Below are positions 14,896 through 21,912 of a DNA stretch of 34,462 bases, piece after piece. Every line of letters begins with the position of its first letter. The stretch's first letter is position 1. A program made the position numbers and the translations under genes. The notes below the pieces were generated by a model that worked only from the letters and a program-made list of their open reading frames with translations, had not been told where the DNA came from and ran no database searches. Origin of the DNA: an uncultured Clostridia bacterium (GTDB lineage: Bacteria; Bacillota; Clostridia; Christensenellales; Borkfalkiaceae); assembly GCA_947631005.1 (NCBI GenBank), contig CANRJR010000023.1, forward strand, positions 1-34,462. Direction: 5' to 3'.

Positions 14896-14935
14896 AAAAA
14901 AAAGACCCACGCACGAAAAATCGTGCATAAGTCTC
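14896..14935 (-). terminator. Riboswitch-controlled terminator
   Basis: On the minus strand a stem of 14 pairs (GU wobbles included) from AGACTTATGCACGA and TCGTGCGTGGGTCT around TTTT is followed by eight T (14903-14896). Its 5' arm includes the 3' strand of aptamer helix P1 and part of the GAGAC motif, so terminator and aptamer are mutually exclusive. Confidence 0.88.
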
Positions 14936-15015
14936 ACCGTTTCATGTATCGCCCGCGTAAAAACGCATTGTGTGGACGATACCGCCCGCATGCGGGCCGA
15001 TTACTCCCCTATGAC
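14926..15015 (-). ncRNA. yybP-ykoY manganese riboswitch
   Basis: The minus-strand RNA shows the conserved elements in order: ATAGGGGAGTA near the 5' end, a GC hairpin (CCCGCATGCGGG), a helix GTATCG/CGATAC with the internal bulge TCCACACAA, and the closing GGTGAGACTT. Helix P1 forms from CATAGG and CTTATG. These match the Mn2+-sensing yybP-ykoY class, which commonly precedes mntP. Because the terminator uses the 3' strand of P1, Mn2+ binding should stabilise P1 and switch transcription on. Identification is from remembered consensus, not from a covariance search. Confidence 0.87.
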
Positions 15016-15021
15016 ATTCTT

Positions 15022-15050
15022 ATTATACCATACGCCGTACGCGCTGTCAA
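15022..15050 (-). promoter_or_regulatory. Promoter of the riboswitch-mntP transcript
   Basis: Full consensus on the minus strand: TTGACA (15050-15045), 17-bp spacer, TATAAT (15027-15022). The -35 box begins four bases after the stop codon of the 81-residue gene. Confidence 0.93.
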
Positions 15051-15054
15051 CTGC

Positions 15055-15300
15055 TTACGGCAACTTTTTCAGAAGCGGGACGAGCATGCGCACGGGCACG
15101 GGCGACGTCTGGCGGGTGCAATATTCCGTCTTGATCACCACGCCCTCCCTCTCCTGTGCGCCGAAGAGGGCGAGGACTCTATCCCCCTCCCGCACGGGAA
15201 AGGGGGATAGAAACCATCTCTGTTCCCCCTCCGCCTCCGCTTTCGCGCAGAGGAAAGGGGTATTGTCGGCGATCACGCCGCCCGAGAGCGAATGGATCAT
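15055..15300 (-). CDS. 81-residue protein of unknown function
   Basis: A small protein starting one base after the cardiolipin synthase stop (TGATATG), so almost certainly co-translated. It has a compact beta-rich look: FPVREGDRVLALFGAQEREG then VVIKTEYCTRQTSPVPVRML. The GDRVLALFG-xx-EGVV pattern resembles small OB/SH3-type barrels such as the N-terminal region of PriA, but this is only a visual resemblance. No signal or membrane segment. It ends just before the consensus promoter of the Mn2+ riboswitch. Confidence 0.7.
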   Translation of the reverse strand: MIHSLSGGVIADNTPFLCAKAEAEGEQRWFLSPFPVREGDRVLALFGAQEREGVVIKTEYCTRQTSPVPVRMLVPLLKKLP

Positions 15301-15301
15301 A

Positions 15302-16966
15302 TCAGAAGAGGGGCGCGAAGATCTTGGCGATCTCGGCGATCAGGCGGGACACCACGTTGTGCTTGGCGTCCTCCTCCGACTGCAACGCGGAAGCGGCAAA
15401 CATCGCTTCGAAGTCCTCTTTGAGCTGTCCGACCGCCTTCGTCCCGTACATGAACACGCCGTCCTCGAAGTGGAAGAGGAAAGAACGGTAGTCGAGGTTG
15501 ATCGTGCCGACCGTCGCCACTTCGTCGTCCGCGAGAAAGCTCTTGGCGTGGATGAAGCCCGGGGTGTACTCGTAGATCTTCACCCCGCCGCGGATGAGCG
15601 CGAGATAGTTGGAACGGGTGAGCGAGAAGGCGATCTTCTTGTCGGGAATGAACGGCGTGATGATACGCACGTCCACCCCCCGCTTCGCCGCCAAAACGAG
15701 TGCCTCGCGCATGCGGTAATCGATAATGAGATAGGGCGTTGTGATGTACACATACTTGTTCGCCGCGTTGAGGATGTTGATATACACGTCCTCGCCGAGA
15801 TGCCTGTCGTAGAGCGGATACGGCCCGTCGCCGTACGCCTGCACAAACCCCTCGTCCGCCGCTTCCGCTGTTTCGACCGCTTCGGCGTTTTCGACCGCTT
15901 CCGCGGTTTCGGCGTTTTCGCCTGCTTCCGCGGATTCGGCGTTTTGGGAGAGCCATTCGGCGTTGGGGGCGTAGAGGTAGGGAGAGAAGTCCTCGGTCTT
16001 GCGGCGTTGCATGTCGTAGAGTTGGAGGAACATGAGGGTGAGGTTTTGCACGCCCTCTCCCTCGAGGCGGACGGCGGTGTCTTTCCAATAGCCGAGCGGG
16101 TGGGTGACGTTGATATACTCGTCGGCGAGGTTGAGCCCGCCCGTGAATCCGACCACGCCGTCGATGACCGTGATCTTGCGGTGATCGCGGTTGTTGTGGA
16201 TGCTCGTGACGACGGGGACGAACGGGTTGAACTTCAAGCATTTGATGCCCTTTTTCTGCAACGACTTATGGTAGCGGAAGTGGACGCGGCTCATCGAGCC
16301 CACGTCGTCGTACATCAAACGCACTTCCACGCCCTCTTGCGCCTTGGCTTCGAGCGCGGCGAGCAGTCTCGTCCAGAGCTGTCCCCGCCCGATGATGAAG
16401 TACTCCATGAAGATGAACTTCTTCGCCTTGCCGATGTCGAGAAGCAGTTGTTCGAAGAAGAGCTCCCCGCTCGGATAGTATTCGGTGCGCGTATTCGTAT
16501 GGATGACCGCCGTGGGATTGACGGTGTTGAGCGATTCGCTCACCGCCGCCCAGTGTCCCATCTTTGTCTGCAATTCTTCCTTTTCGACCGTCCGTTCGGA
16601 GAGCGAAACGGACTGCCCGTAGAGCGCGCGGTAAAGCCGTCTGTCCTTGCGCAGGGGACGGTGACCCGAGAACATTGCATAGATGAACACGCCGAACACG
16701 TTCAGACCGACGATGCACAAGATCCACGGGATCTTGGTCTCGGGGACCATATCGCGGTTGGCGGCATGCAACACCGCGATGAATACCACGATCCATGCGA
16801 ACACCGACAATCCGACGTTGATGTACCGCACCGCGTTGGGGAACTCCACCGCAAGGACGAGCTCGAACAGCAGCACGACGAGCACCAACAATGCAAAAAA
16901 GAGCAAGAAGAGCATGAAGATGGTGAGTGCGACGAACGAAAAGCGGCTGAAAATTTTCTTTAACAT
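15302..16966 (-). CDS. cls: Cardiolipin synthase (phospholipase D family)
   Basis: A 554-residue membrane enzyme that joins two phosphatidylglycerol molecules into cardiolipin. Two N-terminal segment groups (about 9-40 and 48-98) anchor it. The catalytic HKD motifs are H262-K264-D269 (DHRKITVIDG) and H473-K475-D480 (IHAKSFLAD), followed by the usual GTINLDYRS. An Ala/Glu-rich insert at 341-372 (QNAESAEAGENAETAEAVEN and on) between the two HKD halves is built of short tandem repeats and is not a normal part of the family. The start has AAGGAGG upstream. It lies 64 bases after the LRR-like gene with no clear own promoter. Confidence 0.94.
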   Translation of the reverse strand: MLKKIFSRFSFVALTIFMLFLLFFALLVLVVLLFELVLAVEFPNAVRYINVGLSVFAWIVVFIAVLHAANRDMVPETKIPWILCIVGLNVFGVFIYAMFSGHRPLRKDRRLYRALYGQSVSLSERTVEKEELQTKMGHWAAVSESLNTVNPTAVIHTNTRTEYYPSGELFFEQLLLDIGKAKKFIFMEYFIIGRGQLWTRLLAALEAKAQEGVEVRLMYDDVGSMSRVHFRYHKSLQKKGIKCLKFNPFVPVVTSIHNNRDHRKITVIDGVVGFTGGLNLADEYINVTHPLGYWKDTAVRLEGEGVQNLTLMFLQLYDMQRRKTEDFSPYLYAPNAEWLSQNAESAEAGENAETAEAVENAEAVETAEAADEGFVQAYGDGPYPLYDRHLGEDVYINILNAANKYVYITTPYLIIDYRMREALVLAAKRGVDVRIITPFIPDKKIAFSLTRSNYLALIRGGVKIYEYTPGFIHAKSFLADDEVATVGTINLDYRSFLFHFEDGVFMYGTKAVGQLKEDFEAMFAASALQSEEDAKHNVVSRLIAEIAKIFAPLF

Positions 16967-17001
16967 ACTTCCTCCTTACCGACCGAATTTTTTCTCTCTC
17001 G

Positions 17002-17026
17002 CGCCGCGAATGCGGCGTCTTTTTTT
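17002..17026 (+). terminator. Orphan plus-strand terminator-like hairpin
   Basis: CGCCGC (17002-17007) and GCGGCG (17012-17017) around GAAT, followed by TC and seven T. It points in the plus direction, yet no plus-strand gene precedes it for over 9 kb. It may end an antisense transcript. On the minus strand no T-run follows the stem. Confidence 0.5.
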
Positions 17027-17030
17027 GAAG

Positions 17031-18044
17031 TTATCCGTTGCGGCGGTATTCGATACAGCCGCAGGGCAAAACCCGCGTTTGATAGCCCTCGAGCAGTCCC
17101 TCGCGCGGGGCGACGAGCACGCGAAGCTCGTCCGCGCCGTACATCGCCTCCCCGTCGACGGACGCAGGGTCGACGCCGCACAGGTTGATCTCTTGAAGAC
17201 TCGTTCCCGAAAACGCGCCCGCCGCGATCTTCCCGCCCGTCACCCGAAGCCGCGTAAGCGACGGCGGCACGCTCCCGCCGAACATCCACGCAAGCGATTC
17301 GGGAAACGCTTCCCCTCTCCCCACAAAGGGCAGAGTGAGCGAGACGACCTCCATACAGGGCGCAAGCGCGCCCATGTCCGCATATACCATGTCCGCTTGC
17401 AGGTCTTGTGCATGGGGCATGCCCGCGATCAGCCGCGATCCCGACACCGTGTCGAGATACAAAGCCTCCCCTCGGACACGGTAGGGCGGTTGTGCAACGA
17501 CCGTCTGCACATTGCTCCCTGCAAGGTCGGATGCGGTCAGCTCCCCGCCCGCGAGGACGAGCCGCGTCGCGTTACAGCTTGCAAGGTAGCCCGCGGGAAA
17601 GTTTCCGAAGAAGTGCTTTACGGTTTCCGCCTTCCCCTCCCGCGCCTCTATCCTTTCTCCCGTGAAGCGATAGGCGCGGTCTGCAAAATACGCCGTCTCC
17701 CCGAACGTACGCAGGAGCGCGAGGCGGGAAAAGGGATCGAGCGATAAGAGATCGAGCGAGGCAAGTTCGGCGAACGAGCCCTGTCCGAGCACGCGATACG
17801 CCGCGCGGTAGTTTTGGCTTCCCGCGGCTTTTCCGCGGCGGTCTCCCTCAAAAAAGAGCAGTCCCTCTTCGTCCCCGCCGCCAAGAGAGGCGAGCGCGTC
17901 CGCATAGCTCTCCGCGCCGAAAGAGCCGTCCTCCCAAGCGACGGAAATTTCGAGCGACGGCGCGCGGGACGGCGCGTAAAAGGAGAAGAGAACGACGCCC
18001 GCCGCCGCGCAGGCGAAGAGCAGTATGAGCAATTTTTTTACCAT
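17031..18044 (-). CDS. Membrane-anchored LRR-like protein of unknown function
   Basis: A 337-residue protein with an N-terminal hydrophobic anchor (MVKKLLILLFACAAAGVVLF). The C-terminal part resembles BspA-type leucine-rich repeats (SLTRLRVTGGKIAAGAFSGT, SLQEINLCGVD, ELRVLVAPREG), with earlier degenerate units (LYLDTVSGSRLIAG). Such repeats usually mediate binding at the cell surface. The start at 18044 overlaps the trmL stop by seven bases and lacks a good ribosome site, so it is likely translated by coupling. The broad description is supported; no named family is claimed. Confidence 0.75.
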   Translation of the reverse strand: MVKKLLILLFACAAAGVVLFSFYAPSRAPSLEISVAWEDGSFGAESYADALASLGGGDEEGLLFFEGDRRGKAAGSQNYRAAYRVLGQGSFAELASLDLLSLDPFSRLALLRTFGETAYFADRAYRFTGERIEAREGKAETVKHFFGNFPAGYLASCNATRLVLAGGELTASDLAGSNVQTVVAQPPYRVRGEALYLDTVSGSRLIAGMPHAQDLQADMVYADMGALAPCMEVVSLTLPFVGRGEAFPESLAWMFGGSVPPSLTRLRVTGGKIAAGAFSGTSLQEINLCGVDPASVDGEAMYGADELRVLVAPREGLLEGYQTRVLPCGCIEYRRNG

Positions 18045-18523
18045 GACAGCGTGTGTAGCGCGCCCTCGCGGACGAGCCCTTGAAACCCGTTCTGGCGATA
18101 TGCCTCGTAGACGGCGATCGCCACGCTGTTGGAGAGGTTGAGCGAGCGTCTGCCCCCGAGCATGGGAATGCGCACGCACTCGGCTTCATGCGCTTTGAGC
18201 AGAGCCTCATCGAGCCCCGCCGTCTCCTTGCCGAATACGAGCACGCTCCCCGCGGGGTAATCGGCGTCGGCGTGCGTGCGGCGCGCCTTGGTCGTAAAGA
18301 AGCGGAACGGACCGCCGAGCGCGAAGATCTCTTTCAGGTCGTCGTGGACGCGCACGTCGGCGAACTTCCAATAGTCGAGCCCCGCGCGTTTGAGATAGCG
18401 GTCGTCGAGCGAAAACCCGAGCGGGCGGACGAGGTGAAGCACGCACCCCGTTGCGGCGCAGGTGCGCGCGATGTTGCCCGCGTTCTGCGGGATCTCGGGT
18501 TCGACGAGCACGACGTGGAACAT
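18038..18523 (-). CDS. trmL: tRNA (cytidine/uridine-34 2'-O)-methyltransferase TrmL
   Basis: A 161-residue SPOUT methyltransferase that methylates the ribose of wobble nucleotide 34 in certain leucine tRNAs. Visible motifs are VEPEIPQNAGNIARTCAATG at residues 7-26, GKETAGL in the middle, and the knot segment IPMLGGRRSLNLSNSVAIAV near the end. The length is typical of the minimal family. The start at 18523 overlaps the HIT gene stop (TAATG); the longer open frame upstream is rejected because conservation begins here. Confidence 0.93.
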   Translation of the reverse strand: MFHVVLVEPEIPQNAGNIARTCAATGCVLHLVRPLGFSLDDRYLKRAGLDYWKFADVRVHDDLKEIFALGGPFRFFTTKARRTHADADYPAGSVLVFGKETAGLDEALLKAHEAECVRIPMLGGRRSLNLSNSVAIAVYEAYRQNGFQGLVREGALHTLSW

Positions 18524-18855
18524 TACTCGCCCCACCCCAAACGCTCGCCGCCCAATATGTGGATGTGCAGGTGCTGAACGCTCTGCCCCGCGTTCTCCCC
18601 CTGGTTGACGACGAGGCGATATCCCTCGCCGAGCCCCCACGCCACGGCGTTTTCCGCGATCAGCCGCAGGGCGCGGGCGAGCACCGCCTCGCGGGCGGGC
18701 GTGAGCTCGGAAAGACGGGCGTAATGCTCCTTGGGGACGCAGAGCAAATGGATCTTCGCAATGGGCGCGATGTCTTTGAACACGATGAGCTCGTCGTCCT
18801 CATAGATCCTGTTCGCGGGAATTTCGCCCGCGGCGATCTTACAGAAAATGCACAT
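18523..18855 (-). CDS. HIT-family (HINT-like) nucleotide-binding protein
   Basis: A 110-residue cytoplasmic purine nucleoside phosphoramidase-like protein. The histidine triad QHLHIHI has H95, H97 and H99, and the N-terminal CIFCKIAAGEIPA with C2 and C5 is typical of bacterial HinT. Full length. The start is supported by AAGGAGAAAGT. It follows mtaB after 60 bases and overlaps trmL by one base. Confidence 0.94.
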   Translation of the reverse strand: MCIFCKIAAGEIPANRIYEDDELIVFKDIAPIAKIHLLCVPKEHYARLSELTPAREAVLARALRLIAENAVAWGLGEGYRLVVNQGENAGQSVQHLHIHILGGERLGWGE

Positions 18856-18915
18856 ACTTTCTCCTTCGACGCATACCGTTTTGCAGTTTGCGGTGCTTTG
18901 CGTCTTTCGATTCGT

Positions 18916-20139
18916 TTATACTTCCCTGACGACAGTGCATCGCACGCCGTCTTTTTCGATCTCTTTGAGTTCGACCTCGTACATTCCCCCCTCTTTCGCG
19001 CCCTCGGCGTACACGCGGATATAGTTGTCGGTATATCCCCCGTCCGTCTCGAAGAGGGCGACGCGGCGCGTCCCCAAAAAGCGGGTGAGGTAGGCAAGTT
19101 CTTGTTCCTTTGCGGCTTTGAGAAGGCGCGCTACGCGCTCCTTTTTGACCGCGGCGGGAAGATCGGGCAGCTTTGCGGCGGGCGTCCCCTCCCGCGGGGA
19201 GAACGGAAAGACGTGCACGCGCGCGAATCCCGCCTCCTTGACGATGGAGAGCGTCTCCGAAAAATCCTCCTCGCGCTCGGCGGGGAAGCCGACGATGACG
19301 TCCGTCGTGATGGCGGCGTCGGGGAACGCCGCATAGACGCGGCGGCAAGCCGCGAGAAATTCCTCCCGCGTGTAGCGGCGGTTCATGGCGCGAAGCACCC
19401 GCGTCGACCCGCTTTGCAGGGAGAGATGAAAATGCGGCACGACGTTCCCCGCCGCCTTCATCTGCGTCAAAAATTCTTCGGTCAGAAGTCCCGCTTCAAG
19501 CGACCCGAGACGGATGCGCGCGGGCACGTCTTTCAACAGAAGCAACAGCTCGCCGAGCCCCCGCTCCCCGTCGCGGTAGGACGAGAGGTCTACGCCCGTG
19601 AGCACGATCTCGCGCGCCCCGAGCCGCCGCGCCTCATTGAGCGCGCTCTCCGCGCTCCGCGAACGCGACCGTCCCCGCAAATGGGGGATGATGCAATACG
19701 AACAGAAGCGGTCGCACCCGTCCTGCACCCGCAAGTGGGCGCGCGTCCCCGTGCGCAAAGGGAGCGGAAGTTCGCAAAAGGCGTTCTCCGTTTCGGTGTA
19801 CACGCCGCGCTCAAACAAGAGCTCCAACACCCTGTCCTTTTTCATCGCGCCCGTCACGAGTTCCACGCCGCTTCGGCGGAAGAAAGCGTCGGGATCGCGC
19901 GCGGCGGCGCATCCGAATACGACGATCCGCGCCGCGGGATTGAACTTCCGCACGCGGGCGACCGCCTGTCTGCTCTTCTTTTCGGCTTCGGCGGTGACGG
20001 CGCAGGTATTGATGAGATAGAGATCGGCGGGACAAAGCTCGTCCGTCGTCTCGTAGCCGAGCTCGGCGAGCCCGCGCATGATGCTCTCGCTCTCCGCGCC
20101 GTTGAGTTTGCACCCGAGGGTGAATACGCACGCCTTCAT
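18916..20139 (-). CDS. mtaB: tRNA t6A37 methylthiotransferase MtaB
   Basis: A 407-residue radical SAM enzyme that adds a methylthio group to t6A at position 37 of tRNAs reading ANN codons. The N-terminal UPF0004 domain has cluster ligands C10 (TLGCKLN), C46 (NTCAVT) and C77 (FGCAA). The radical SAM cluster is C142-C146-C149 (GCDRFCSYC). A TRAM-like region closes the protein (about 340-405). The TLGCKLN opening is typical of MtaB rather than MiaB or RimO. Its start overlaps the rsmE stop (ATGA). Clustering with prmA and rsmE is common in Firmicutes. Confidence 0.95.
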   Translation of the reverse strand: MKACVFTLGCKLNGAESESIMRGLAELGYETTDELCPADLYLINTCAVTAEAEKKSRQAVARVRKFNPAARIVVFGCAAARDPDAFFRRSGVELVTGAMKKDRVLELLFERGVYTETENAFCELPLPLRTGTRAHLRVQDGCDRFCSYCIIPHLRGRSRSRSAESALNEARRLGAREIVLTGVDLSSYRDGERGLGELLLLLKDVPARIRLGSLEAGLLTEEFLTQMKAAGNVVPHFHLSLQSGSTRVLRAMNRRYTREEFLAACRRVYAAFPDAAITTDVIVGFPAEREEDFSETLSIVKEAGFARVHVFPFSPREGTPAAKLPDLPAAVKKERVARLLKAAKEQELAYLTRFLGTRRVALFETDGGYTDNYIRVYAEGAKEGGMYEVELKEIEKDGVRCTVVREV

Positions 20140-20849
20140 TTCAGTTCCCCCGCGGCGTAGGCGACGACGGAAAGCGCGGCGATCGCGGCGGTCTCGGCGC
20201 GCAGAACGCGCTTCCCGAGCGACACGCCGACAAATCCGTACGACTGCGCGAGCGCGAACTCGTCGCGGTGAAATCCCCCCTCGCTCCCCACGACGATCGC
20301 GCAGGGCAGGGTCGCGCCGAGCAGTTCTCCCTCACTCTTTTCGAGAAATTCGCAGGCGAAATACTTGCTCTTGCAGTCGCGCACCGAACAGAGCGCGTCC
20401 TCGAACGGGAGATAGACGACCTCGGGCGCGCGCGAACGCAGACACTGCTTCGCCGCCTCGCGGGACACGCGGTTGAGCCGCGCGAGCTTGTTTTCGTTCA
20501 TATACGCCGCGCAGTAGCGCGAGGAAAATACGACGACGCGGGACACGCCGAGCTCGACCGCCTTTTGCACGACCAGCTCGGTTTTATCCCCTTTGAGCGC
20601 GCCGATGAGCAACACGATCTCCCCGCGCGGCTCTCTGCCGTTTTCGCGTTCGCCCGTCACGTTGAGGATCATCCTCCCCCGCTCGACGCGGGCGACAATC
20701 GCCGAATACTCCCTGCCGCTCCCGTCGAGCAGGGTGATCTCGTCCCCCGCGTCCAGACGCAGCACGTTCTTGGCGTGGCGGTATTCGTCTCCCGTAAGAT
20801 CGGTTTCGGCGGCGATATTTTGCACAAAAAAACGCTTGGGTACGGACAT
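20136..20849 (-). CDS. rsmE: 16S rRNA (uridine1498-N3)-methyltransferase RsmE
   Basis: A 237-residue SPOUT enzyme that methylates U1498 in the 16S rRNA. An N-terminal PUA-like RNA-binding part (about 1-70) is followed by the knotted domain with LLIGALKGDKTELVVQKAVE, VGSEGGFHRDE and LGKRVLRAETAAI, all family hallmarks. The start at 20849 is preferred over 20867 because GGGAGG, which is also the end of prmA, lies four bases upstream. One base separates it from the prmA stop. Confidence 0.95.
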   Translation of the reverse strand: MSVPKRFFVQNIAAETDLTGDEYRHAKNVLRLDAGDEITLLDGSGREYSAIVARVERGRMILNVTGERENGREPRGEIVLLIGALKGDKTELVVQKAVELGVSRVVVFSSRYCAAYMNENKLARLNRVSREAAKQCLRSRAPEVVYLPFEDALCSVRDCKSKYFACEFLEKSEGELLGATLPCAIVVGSEGGFHRDEFALAQSYGFVGVSLGKRVLRAETAAIAALSVVAYAAGELK

Positions 20850-20850
20850 G

Positions 20851-21783
20851 CTACCTCCCGAGGACAAGCGCGTACCACTCGCCCCGCCGCATCTGCCGCT
20901 GCACGGCGAGCCCCGCGCGCTTATACGCCTCTATAACGAGCGGCAAGCGGCTTTCGATGACGCCCGAAAGGATCGCCCGTCCCCCCTCGTTGAGGCAGGC
21001 GGGGACGGCGGGCGCGAGCCGCGCCAAAATTTCGCCCGTGATGTTGGCAACGAGCAGATCTGCTTTTACCGCCGCGTCTCCGATAAGATCGGCTTCCGTT
21101 ACGACGGTTTTCCCCTCCACGCCGTTTCTTGCGGCGTTGTGTTTTGCGCTCGCGACGGCAACGGGGTCGATGTCCGTGAGATAGCAGAGCTTCGCGCCGA
21201 GCTTCGCCGCCGCAATGCCCAGAATGCCGCTCCCGCAACCGACGTCCAAAACCACGTCGCCCTCTTTGAGCGTCTCTTGTATGAGCTCGGCGCACATGGC
21301 GGTCGTCTCGTGTTCGCCCGTGCCGAACGCCATGTTGGAATCGAGCAGGATCACCTGTTCGTCCGCCTGTTTACGGTATTCGATCCACTCGGGCACGACG
21401 ACGATACGACCCAAATGAATGGGACGAAAATGTTTCTTCCATACGTCGATCCAATCGTCCCCCTCGATCTCGCGCTTGGTCTCTTCGAGCGTGCCGAAGT
21501 TGAGCCCGCCGCGGTCGCGGCAGTCGTACAGTTTTTGCATGATCGCGGGGATCTCGTCGGCGCGGGCGGGGTCTAAAAACGCCTTGACGAGCACGTCGCC
21601 CCCCTCTGTTTGCAACGCTTCGTCGAGATAGTCCCAATACACGCCGTTTTTGCCGCTCTGCAAGGCGACCACGTCGGCGTAGTCGGACACGGCGACGCCG
21701 CCCTCGGTGTATTCCCAGAGCACGTCGCAGACGAGCTCGCTCGCCTCGCTCGTGGTATGTACGGTAAGTTCGATAAACTTCAT
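20851..21783 (-). CDS. prmA: Ribosomal protein L11 methyltransferase PrmA
   Basis: A 310-residue Rossmann-fold methyltransferase that trimethylates ribosomal protein L11. The SAM-binding motif DVGCGSGILGIAAAKLGA and the preceding FGTGEHETT are clear; the N-terminal substrate-recognition domain starts MKFIELTVHTTSEASELVCD. There is no ribosome-binding site before the ATG at 21783; instead a perfect TATAAT ends six bases upstream of it, so the mRNA is predicted to be leaderless. First gene of the prmA-rsmE-mtaB series. Starting upstream at 21801 would place the promoter inside the gene and is unlikely. Confidence 0.95.
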   Translation of the reverse strand: MKFIELTVHTTSEASELVCDVLWEYTEGGVAVSDYADVVALQSGKNGVYWDYLDEALQTEGGDVLVKAFLDPARADEIPAIMQKLYDCRDRGGLNFGTLEETKREIEGDDWIDVWKKHFRPIHLGRIVVVPEWIEYRKQADEQVILLDSNMAFGTGEHETTAMCAELIQETLKEGDVVLDVGCGSGILGIAAAKLGAKLCYLTDIDPVAVASAKHNAARNGVEGKTVVTEADLIGDAAVKADLLVANITGEILARLAPAVPACLNEGGRAILSGVIESRLPLVIEAYKRAGLAVQRQMRRGEWYALVLGR

Positions 21784-21789
21784 GAGAGT

Positions 21790-21818
21790 ATTATACTTCA
21801 TCGCGCGGGAAATGTCAA
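21790..21818 (-). promoter_or_regulatory. Consensus promoter giving a leaderless prmA mRNA
   Basis: On the minus strand TTGACA (21818-21813), 17-bp spacer, TATAAT (21795-21790). Only ACTCTC separates the -10 box from the ATG, so the A of the start codon is the expected first transcribed base. Confidence 0.9.
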
Positions 21819-21851
21819 GACCCGAGCGCAAAGCTCCCCGCAAAACAACCG

Positions 21852-21883
21852 CGCAAAAGAGACGGCGCGAACGCCGTCTCTTT
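21852..21883 (-). terminator. Terminator of the pheST operon
   Basis: AAAGAGACGGCG (21856-21867) and CGCCGTCTCTTT (21872-21883) form a perfect 12-bp stem with a 4-nt loop. On the minus strand the stem ends in TTTT and lies 30 bases after the pheT stop. Confidence 0.82.
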
Positions 21884-21912
21884 CCCTGCTGCAATATTCT
21901 TTTTTACGCCGT

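Noticed and set aside
14972-16963. 663-codon plus-strand open frame over cardiolipin synthase
   Set aside because: Antisense shadow; the minus-strand frame carries both HKD motifs and a strong ribosome site.
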